Assembly (NCBI GenBank): GCA_002434245.1
Contig: DJJR01000010.1
Span: forward strand, 1-18,880
Direction: 5' to 3'
Origin: Pelosinus fermentans
GTDB taxonomy: Bacteria > Bacillota > Negativicutes > DSM-13327
Length of the DNA: 18,880 bases
Of the stretch, positions 13,092 to 18,880 are shown one piece after another. A model generated the notes under the pieces. That model saw only the letters and a list, made by a program, of their open reading frames with translations, made no database searches and was not told the origin of the DNA. The stretch's first letter is position 1, and every line of letters begins with the position of its first letter. The position numbers and the translations under genes are program-made.

Positions 13092-13127
13092 TAGCACAGT
13101 GCATTATAGGTAGGTGCTATTTTTTAT
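13092..13127 (+). terminator. Riboswitch expression-platform terminator
   Basis: TAGCAC (13092-13097) pairs with GTGCTA (13114-13119), followed by TTTTTTATATA. A competing GCAC-A-GTGC hairpin starts in the same arm. Its position right after the riboswitch supports a switchable terminator. Confidence 0.7.
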
Positions 13128-13257
13128 ATAGTTTTCTAAATTAATGACTAGATTAGTAACTTATAGTTAACAAAGCAGGAGTTTTAGATTAATTACTAAT
13201 GCAGAGGTAAAATGCTCTTGGCGAAGTGGGAAGAGTGCCATAAATAAGGTTAAGAAT

Positions 13258-13286
13258 TTGACTAACTGCTTCGATGAATGATAAGA
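13258..13286 (+). promoter_or_regulatory. Possible second promoter for the PRC-barrel gene
   Basis: TTGACT (13258-13263), 17 bases, ATAAGA (13281-13286). The -35 is good but the -10 poor. If active, the PRC-barrel gene has a riboswitch-independent promoter. Confidence 0.3.
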
Positions 13287-13318
13287 GGATATTAAATGAT
13301 AAATAAGGAGCGCTATTC

Positions 13319-14065
13319 ATGAAAAAAAGTGTTGAAATTATTGGATTGCCAGTTATTAGCATCGTTGAAGGTACAGAGCTTGGAACAGTTAAAAGTCTTC
13401 TTATTAATCCAGCAGATGGATCTGTAACGATACTAATTGATGATTCCAAATGGTATTGGGGAGCTAAATTTTTGCCTTTGGCAGCTGCTACTGGATTAGG
13501 AGAATATGCAATAACAATAGAGAATAGTGATGCAATACTAACGTTAACAGATGCACCGGAAGTTGAGAAGTTAATTGTGGCTGATTTAAAAATTATTGGT
13601 ACTAAGGTGCTGACCAAAAATGGTCGAATCCAAGGTAAAGTTACGGAGTTTTTTGTTGATAATTCAGGAAAAATTATATCTTGTGAAATCGAAGATCTTA
13701 ATGGTGAAACTACGAGTATTGAGGCAAAGCAAATTTTGACTTTTGGTAAAGATGTACTTTTTGTTTCAGATGATCATGAAATGGTAGCCGAAAGATCAGT
13801 AAGCACTTCTGTAGTTTCTGAAGTGAAACCACCTGTTATTCAAGTTAAAGAACCAGATGATGCAAAGGTAGCTGCTAGTGATGATTCTGCTAGAAAGTTT
13901 GACGAAAAAAATCGTAAATACTTACTTGGTAAAAAAGCTAGTCGCCGTATTGAAACTGATAATGGTTTGTTAATTATAGAAGAAGGTGGTGAAATTACTG
14001 AGGAAGTTTTGCAAAAAGCAAAATTAACAGGCAGTTTTGTAGAATTAACAATGAATATTCAATAA
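13319..14065 (+). CDS. PRC-barrel domain protein
   Basis: 248 residues. Two successive PRC-barrel-like beta domains are seen. The first (about 2-80) begins VEIIGLPVISIVEGTELGTV with an NPADGSVTILIDD strand pair. The second (about 85-160) reads GTKVLTKNGRIQGKVTEF then GKIISCEIEDLNG. A linker rich in Val, Lys and Asp leads to a C-terminal piece (NRKYLLGKKASRRIETDNG). PRC-barrel proteins bind RNA or act in membrane-associated complexes; the role here is unknown. No signal peptide is seen. AAGGAG precedes the ATG by eight bases. It is the first gene after the GEMM-I riboswitch and its terminator, so control by a cyclic dinucleotide is likely. A strong GC hairpin lies downstream. Confidence 0.8.
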   Translation: MKKSVEIIGLPVISIVEGTELGTVKSLLINPADGSVTILIDDSKWYWGAKFLPLAAATGLGEYAITIENSDAILTLTDAPEVEKLIVADLKIIGTKVLTKNGRIQGKVTEFFVDNSGKIISCEIEDLNGETTSIEAKQILTFGKDVLFVSDDHEMVAERSVSTSVVSEVKPPVIQVKEPDDAKVAASDDSARKFDEKNRKYLLGKKASRRIETDNGLLIIEEGGEITEEVLQKAKLTGSFVELTMNIQ

Positions 14066-14118
14066 AATAAAAATCGATATCTCTCCAATTATGGTGGTTT
14101 TATTATCATTATTACGAA

Positions 14119-14145
14119 CAAATCCCCGCTATTGGCGGGGATTTG
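14119..14145. terminator. Strong GC hairpin between PRC-barrel and VanW genes
   Basis: CAAATCCCCGC (14119-14129) and GCGGGGATTTG (14135-14145) form a perfect 11-bp stem with a 5-base loop. It lacks a T-run on either strand, so termination would be inefficient. It is itself enclosed by TCCAATTAT (14084-14092) and ATAATTGGA (14166-14174), a 9-bp inverted repeat whose right arm nears the VanW ribosome binding site. Confidence 0.5.
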
Positions 14146-14188
14146 CTCTCTTGCTAGCTAATCGAATAATTGGAATGGAGTTACAACT

Positions 14189-15565
14189 ATGAAAATTACA
14201 ATAAATCAACGTGCTAAAAATATAATGCTTTTTCTTAGCATTATTATATTATTTAGCTTAACTGGATTCATTGCCACTACTACTGCGTTTGATGTCAGTG
14301 ATAGTATCTATGAAGGTGTTTTCATCGGCAACATTCCTGTGGGGGGACTATCAATTGATGAAGCAAAAAGTGAAATTATTATAAATATCAAAAATCAAAC
14401 AGCTAATTCACCAAGTTATTTAACGTATAAGACGCAAAAATGGCCGATTTATGCAAATGACATTGATCTAGAAATCAATGCAGATGATCTTGTGCAGCAA
14501 GCTTATAATATTGGTCGTCTTGGCAATATAGCTAAACGTTTACAAGAAAAAATTATAGCTGTAAATTATGGATATAAGATTCCGTTGTCTTTACATTATA
14601 ATCATGCTAAGTTAGAAGCAATTCTTAATAGAATTGCAGATTCTATCAATAGTAACCCCGAAGATGCTTTACTGATATATCAAAGTTCGAATGTTAATAT
14701 TCAGCCTGAAAAAAATGGTCATAAAGTTGATTTAGAAAAAACCTGGTTTGATTTAAATGCTATCATACATGCTCATATTCCCTTTAATCTTGAATTAACG
14801 GTTCATGAAATAACTCCTAAAATTTTATCGAAAGATTTAGCTGAAGTTAATAGTTTACTTTCTATATATACCACAGAGTTTGATCCTGATAATGAAAACC
14901 GTTCTAAAAATATTAGCCTTGCTGCCAAGAATGTGAATCACATTTTAGTTCGTCCCAATGACGTTTTTTCTTTCAATAATAATGTAGGGGAACGTCTATC
15001 GGAGAATGGTTACAAGGAAGCTCCTGTTCTTATTGATGGTAAACTAGTTTTGGATTGGGGTGGAGGTGTATGCCAAGTAAGTAGTACTTTATATAACGCA
15101 GTGCTATTAGCGAATATGAGTATTGAAGAACGAACATCACATTTTCGCCCGCCAGCCTATGTCCCTTTAGGGCAAGATGCTGCTGTTGCTGATAACCTTT
15201 TGGATTTTAAATTTAAAAATACAACAGATTCTAATATTTATATTACGACAGAGATTCTAGACAGGGAGATTATCGTTCAAATTTTCGGAAAAAATAATCC
15301 TACTCTTTCAGATATACGGATTATCGGCACGAATAAAAAAGTATTAGAACCTAATACAATTATTAAGCAGGATCCCACTCTTGAGTTAGGAAGCCAAGTA
15401 GTAGAGTATGCAGGAGAGAAAGGCTTTCAGATTACGACTTATAGGATTGCATTTGCTAATGGACAAGAAGTTAAACGAGAACATTTGGCTTATGATGAAT
15501 TTAAGGCGGAGGATAGAATCGTGCGTATTGGTACTAAAATGTTATCGAATCAGTTAACTAAATAA
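14189..15565 (+). CDS. VanW/YoaR-family envelope protein with C-terminal G5-like region
   Basis: 458 residues. The N-terminal hydrophobic segment (about 13-33) is a signal anchor. A YoaR-like putative peptidoglycan-binding region (about 40-210) begins YEGVFIGNIPVGGLSIDEA. The VanW domain (about 235-365) carries VRPNDVFSFNNNVGERL, WGGGVCQVSSTLYNA (with a conserved Cys) and HFRPPAYVPLGQDAAV. A G5-like beta region (about 380-450) ends the protein. It is probably exported and attached to the cell wall. VanW was first seen in vancomycin-resistance clusters, but these chromosomal homologues are housekeeping proteins of unknown role and imply no resistance. GGAG precedes the ATG by eight bases; an intrinsic terminator follows directly. 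Confidence 0.9.
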   Translation: MKITINQRAKNIMLFLSIIILFSLTGFIATTTAFDVSDSIYEGVFIGNIPVGGLSIDEAKSEIIINIKNQTANSPSYLTYKTQKWPIYANDIDLEINADDLVQQAYNIGRLGNIAKRLQEKIIAVNYGYKIPLSLHYNHAKLEAILNRIADSINSNPEDALLIYQSSNVNIQPEKNGHKVDLEKTWFDLNAIIHAHIPFNLELTVHEITPKILSKDLAEVNSLLSIYTTEFDPDNENRSKNISLAAKNVNHILVRPNDVFSFNNNVGERLSENGYKEAPVLIDGKLVLDWGGGVCQVSSTLYNAVLLANMSIEERTSHFRPPAYVPLGQDAAVADNLLDFKFKNTTDSNIYITTEILDREIIVQIFGKNNPTLSDIRIIGTNKKVLEPNTIIKQDPTLELGSQVVEYAGEKGFQITTYRIAFANGQEVKREHLAYDEFKAEDRIVRIGTKMLSNQLTK

Positions 15566-15567
15566 TG

Positions 15568-15618
15568 AATAAAAAGTAATACTTTCTGTTTAGCAAGCGG
15601 AAGGCATTACTTTTTATT
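15568..15618. terminator. Bidirectional intrinsic terminator after the VanW gene
   Basis: AATAAAAAGTAAT (15568-15580) and ATTACTTTTTATT (15606-15618) are perfect 13-bp arms. Inner CTTTCTG/CGGAAGG extends the stem with G-U pairs. A- and T-runs lie on both sides. Confidence 0.85.
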
Positions 15619-15706
15619 ATATTTTGTGCATAACAATAAAAAGAGCTATTAATAATAAGAAAGCTAGGAAAGATACCTTTTCCTATTTGTCTGTGGTAAT
15701 ATGTAG

Positions 15707-15712
15707 TATAAT
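15707..15712 (+). promoter_or_regulatory. Likely -10 element of the hflX-ynbB promoter
   Basis: A perfect TATAAT lies 92 bases before the hflX start, after the VanW terminator. A -35 is not clear: TTGTCT (15687-15692) is only 14 bases away. The 15619-15803 gap holds nothing else recognisable. Confidence 0.4.
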
Positions 15713-15803
15713 CAGTAGTGGCCCTGAAAACATTAAATTACTAGACGATTTGTTATCTTAATCGAGCTAGCAAATGGAATAGGATCGAAGGAGCGTGAAA
15801 TAA

Positions 15804-17603
15804 TTGACAACTATATATGGAGATGTCAATGGTATACGAAAAAGTATTATTAATAGGCTGGAAGAATTATATGAATTTACTATTCCTTTTGGGCAAGTTA
15901 TAACAAATGAATTAGCACAAAAATTGATCGATTTGACAGATGACCTAAATCGCGAACTTGTTGTATATATTACCAGAAAAGGACAAGTTACTTGTGTAGC
16001 AGTTGGCGATGTCTATACCGTAATATTGCCGGAAGTTGATGGTCGGCGTTCTGCCAGCCGATTAAGTGGTATTCGCTGTATCCATACTCATCCTAGTGGC
16101 GAGACAGAACTTAGTGGGGTGGACATAGCTTCATTAAAGGAAATGCGTTTTGATCTAATGGCTGCACTGGGACGCAAGGATGAGATGATACAAGCAAGCT
16201 TTGGTATTATTACTAATATTGAGAATGATCGATTTAATACTCAAATGATTGGTCCTTTGTCCATTGATGAATTTATAGAGTTGGATATTACATATTTAAC
16301 TGCACAAATTGAGCACCAACTCGATTTAAATACTAAAACGAGTGCTATTGCAGAATCTGAAAGAGCTCTATTGGTTGGGTTGGAGAGGCAAGGAAAGTGG
16401 CGAATTACTGACTCATTAAAGGAATTGGCTCAATTAGCAGAGACAGCTGGTGCGGAAGTATTAGGTACGACGTGGCAAAAGAGGGATCGACCAGATTCAG
16501 CCTTATTTATTGGACGTGGAAAAGTGCAGGAGATTAGTTTACTGCGTCAGGAAAAGAATGTAAATCTCATTATTTTTGATGATGAGTTATCACCTGCACA
16601 GCAACGCAATCTTGAAAAAGCCTTGGGTATTAAAGTTTTAGATCGTACGGCGCTAATTCTAGATATTTTTGCACAGCGTGCTCGATCTCATGAAGGGAAA
16701 TTGCAGGTTGAGTTAGCTCAGCTTCGCTATAATTTACCAAGATTAGGTGGACAAGGATTAGTATTATCTCGGTTAGGCGGTGGTATTGGTACTAGAGGGC
16801 CTGGAGAAACCAAGCTTGAAGTTGATAGACGTCGAATCAGAGAACGAGTAAGTGATATTACAAAACAAATTGAATATATAAAAAAACAACGTAATTTGCA
16901 TCGTAAACGTAGAGAAACTACTCGCATTCCTACGATCGCTTTAGTTGGCTATACAAATGCAGGAAAATCAACATTGCTCAACCTGCTTACGGCATCGGAA
17001 GTGTTGGCTGAGGATAAATTGTTTGCAACTCTTGATCCAACAACTAGGAACATTACCTTAACCAATGGCCAGCAAGCCCTAATTACTGATACAGTTGGCT
17101 TTATACAAAAGCTGCCGCATCAATTAATTGCTGCATTTCGTGCTACCTTAGAGGAAGTTGTACAAGCTGATATTCTTCTGCATGTTGTTGATGTTAGTCA
17201 TCCTCAATACCAAGAACAAAGCCATGCTGTTTTTCAGGTTTTACACGAATTGAATGTAGATATAAAACAATTAATTACAATTTTTAATAAGGCAGATAAA
17301 GTAGAGGATTCGAATAGCGTAAGTGCTCTTTTAAAAACAGAAAATAGTGTTATGATTTCTGCTTTGCATGGTCATGGTATTGAAGGACTATTATTATTAA
17401 TTGAAAATGCTATAAAGCAGAAAACCATTGAAATGCATTTGTTGATACCTTATGATGAAAGTAATGTAATAGCCAAGCTATATGATATATCAAATGTTCA
17501 TTCTACGGAGTATCGTGAAGATGGCATCTATGTAAGTATTTCACTGTCTCCAGACCAAACTAATTATTTTAATCGATATGCTATAGGAGTAGAACAAGAA
17601 TGA
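15804..17603 (+). CDS. hflX: GTPase HflX with N-terminal JAMM-like domain
   Basis: 599 residues, against about 420 for typical HflX, a ribosome-binding GTPase that splits stalled ribosomes. The HflX core starts near residue 190 (LLVGLE), with the Gly-rich [15 protein letters not shown] (325-339), P-loop GYTNAGKST (382-390), DTVGF (429-433), NKAD (495-498) and SAL (519-521). The first 185 residues are an extra domain containing [16 protein letters not shown], an exact JAMM/MPN metal motif HxHx7SxxD (His94, His96, Ser104, Asp107), plus an upstream strand with Glu51 (RELVVYI). Similar extended HflX proteins occur in Clostridia, to my recollection. Protease or isopeptidase activity is inference. 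The TTG start has AAGGAG ten bases upstream. It overlaps ynbB as ATGA, so the two are coupled, as in Bacillus. Confidence 0.95.
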   Translation: MTTIYGDVNGIRKSIINRLEELYEFTIPFGQVITNELAQKLIDLTDDLNRELVVYITRKGQVTCVAVGDVYTVILPEVDGRRSASRLSGIRCIHTHPSGETELSGVDIASLKEMRFDLMAALGRKDEMIQASFGIITNIENDRFNTQMIGPLSIDEFIELDITYLTAQIEHQLDLNTKTSAIAESERALLVGLERQGKWRITDSLKELAQLAETAGAEVLGTTWQKRDRPDSALFIGRGKVQEISLLRQEKNVNLIIFDDELSPAQQRNLEKALGIKVLDRTALILDIFAQRARSHEGKLQVELAQLRYNLPRLGGQGLVLSRLGGGIGTRGPGETKLEVDRRRIRERVSDITKQIEYIKKQRNLHRKRRETTRIPTIALVGYTNAGKSTLLNLLTASEVLAEDKLFATLDPTTRNITLTNGQQALITDTVGFIQKLPHQLIAAFRATLEEVVQADILLHVVDVSHPQYQEQSHAVFQVLHELNVDIKQLITIFNKADKVEDSNSVSALLKTENSVMISALHGHGIEGLLLLIENAIKQKTIEMHLLIPYDESNVIAKLYDISNVHSTEYREDGIYVSISLSPDQTNYFNRYAIGVEQE

Positions 17604-18847
17604 CTATATATAGTGAAGAAATATTAGAAATACGTAAACAAGCATTACAGCAGGCATCCTCTTTATTTGCTCGAGTGGATGAAATATCCGAAAAAAATAC
17701 TACTAGAGTCCTAGAAATATTTCGTAACCACAGAGTATCTGATTATCACTTTCGTACTACCTCAGGTTATGCCTATAACGATGCTGGACGAGAGAAGCTA
17801 GAAGAGGTTTGGGCTGACATTTGTGGAGCAGAAAAATCATTAGTGCGTACTCAATTTGTATCTGGGACCCATGCATTGGCTACTGTACTTTTTGGTTTAC
17901 TGCGTCCTGGACATGAGTTGTTATCCCTTACAGGAGCCCCTTATGATACGATGCAAACCGTTATTGGGCATACTTGTTCCTCGTCTGGTTCTTTAAAAGA
18001 ATTTGGTATCGCTTATTCAGAGCTTCCTATGATTGATAGTGGAGTGGATATAAAGAATATTGCTAAAGCTATGAAACCTAATACTAAAATGGTTTTGATT
18101 CAAAGGTCGCAAGGATATAGTATGAGAGCACCTTTAACGATACATGACATCAAGGAATTATGTGCTTACATAAAGAAAATTAATCCTGAATGTATATGTT
18201 TTGTTGACAATTGCTATGGTGAGTTTGTTGATATCCTAGAACCAACTGCTGTGGGTGCTGATATTATGGCTGGTTCATTGATTAAAAATCCTGGAGGTGG
18301 TATTGCTCCAACAGGCGGATATATAGCCGGAAAAAAAGAATTGGTTGAACAAACAGCTTATCGAATGACTGCTCCAGGTATTGGAAGCGAGTTAGGTGCG
18401 TCACTTGTTGATAATCGTCTTTTATTCCAAGGAATGTTTATGGCGTCACACACTACAGCCCAAGCTGTTAAGGGAGCTATATTTGCTTCTGTATTTTTTT
18501 CTTTATTAGGTTATAAGACATTACCTCTTCCTAATGAAGGACGTAGTGATATTATTCAAGCGATTCAACTTGACTCTCCAGAAAAATTAATAGCATTTTG
18601 TCAGGGGATCCAAAAATATTCTCCGATAGATGCTCATGTACGACCAGAGCCTAGTGCGATGCCAGGGTACCAGGATGCGATTATTATGGCTGCAGGTACC
18701 TTTGTACAAGGTGCATCGATTGAGTTAAGTGCTGATGGTCCTTTGCGTCCGCCGTACATCGTTTACTTACAGGGTGGATTAACCCTAGAACATGCTATCA
18801 TTGGGACTATGGGAGCTGCTGCTGAAATATTAAAAATAAAAAACTGA
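17600..18847 (+). CDS. ynbB: Methionine gamma-lyase/aluminium-resistance family PLP protein (YnbB)
   Basis: 415 residues, full length for the family. It is a fold-type I PLP enzyme related to cystathionine gamma-synthase/lyases. [15 protein letters not shown] (83-97) is the PLP-phosphate-binding region, FVDNCYGEF (201-209) holds the Asp that contacts the pyridine nitrogen, and [16 protein letters not shown] (225-240) carries the likely Schiff-base Lys229. The family is annotated as methionine gamma-lyase or aluminium-resistance protein, but the true substrate is not established. The ATG overlaps the hflX stop by four bases, with AGGAG (17586-17590) nine bases upstream, so the two are co-translated. 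In Bacillus glnR-glnA follow; the window ends before that can be seen. Confidence 0.92.
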   Translation: MTIYSEEILEIRKQALQQASSLFARVDEISEKNTTRVLEIFRNHRVSDYHFRTTSGYAYNDAGREKLEEVWADICGAEKSLVRTQFVSGTHALATVLFGLLRPGHELLSLTGAPYDTMQTVIGHTCSSSGSLKEFGIAYSELPMIDSGVDIKNIAKAMKPNTKMVLIQRSQGYSMRAPLTIHDIKELCAYIKKINPECICFVDNCYGEFVDILEPTAVGADIMAGSLIKNPGGGIAPTGGYIAGKKELVEQTAYRMTAPGIGSELGASLVDNRLLFQGMFMASHTTAQAVKGAIFASVFFSLLGYKTLPLPNEGRSDIIQAIQLDSPEKLIAFCQGIQKYSPIDAHVRPEPSAMPGYQDAIIMAAGTFVQGASIELSADGPLRPPYIVYLQGGLTLEHAIIGTMGAAAEILKIKN

Positions 18848-18863
18848 ATATAAATAAGCAAAA

Positions 18864-18880
18864 GGGGCTGTCGCACTAAA
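18864..18880 (+). terminator. Probable 5' arm of a terminator after ynbB, cut by the window edge
   Basis: GGGGCTGTCGCA (18864-18875) lies 17 bases past the ynbB stop, behind an A-run. This sequence commonly forms the left arm of a TGCGACAGCCCC-TTTT terminator in Firmicutes, but the partner is outside the window, so it is only suggested. Confidence 0.35.

Noticed and set aside
14189..15565. Vancomycin-resistance function for the VanW-family gene
   Set aside because: VanW homologues are widespread chromosomal envelope proteins; no vanHAX or vanRS genes are nearby.

Overview
The window comes from a low-GC, endospore-forming, Gram-positive-lineage genome. The evidence is strong AGGAGG-type ribosome binding sites, frequent TTG/GTG starts, a spoVK remnant, a tiny Gly-rich YjcZ-like protein with a SigK/SigE-like promoter, a PAS/HisKA kinase of the sporulation-kinase type, and the gene order spoVK-(insert)-hflX-ynbB, which resembles the Bacillus spoVK-hflX-ynbB-glnR locus. 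The style (PRC-barrel, VanW and LysM proteins, long HflX) fits Negativicutes of the Pelosinus/Sporomusa kind, but that is inference and no rRNA is present to test it.

Layout. 1-1.7 kb: a large serine recombinase on the minus strand, with the tail of another reading frame at the left edge. 2.2-5.0 kb: an orphan membrane histidine kinase and a GNAT acetyltransferase whose ribosome binding site lies in a long hairpin. 5.05-7.65 kb: a gene-poor, apparently decayed stretch with small or broken frames, a REP-like palindrome, a LysM protein and a CBO0543-type membrane protein. 7.65-9.6 kb: a small coiled-coil protein, gene remnants, two tiny membrane proteins on the minus strand sharing near-duplicate SigK-like promoters (one of only 28 residues), and a NUDIX hydrolase. 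9.8-12.9 kb: a 5'-truncated spoVK translationally coupled to a small GTPase, a UbiA-like membrane protein with two near-identical Asp-rich motifs, a CxxC mini-membrane protein, and a membrane-anchored TPR-like protein. 12.95-14.1 kb: a promoter, a GEMM-I (cyclic dinucleotide) riboswitch, a terminator and a PRC-barrel protein. 14.2-15.6 kb: a VanW/YoaR-like envelope protein. 15.8-18.85 kb: hflX, carrying an N-terminal domain with a JAMM (HxHx7SxxD) signature, overlapped by ynbB, a PLP enzyme of the methionine gamma-lyase/aluminium-resistance family.

How the genes may work together. The most coherent unit is 9.8-11.7 kb, where the stop-start junctions overlap (4, 20 and 1 nt), implying one coupled operon of GTPase, polytopic Asp-rich membrane protein and CxxC membrane peptide beside a sporulation AAA+ remnant. 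This is the best candidate for an undescribed module. The HflX-JAMM architecture, the A at the specificity position of the riboswitch and the paired tiny sporulation-type genes are the other points worth checking. All calls are from reading the sequence; no database search was possible.
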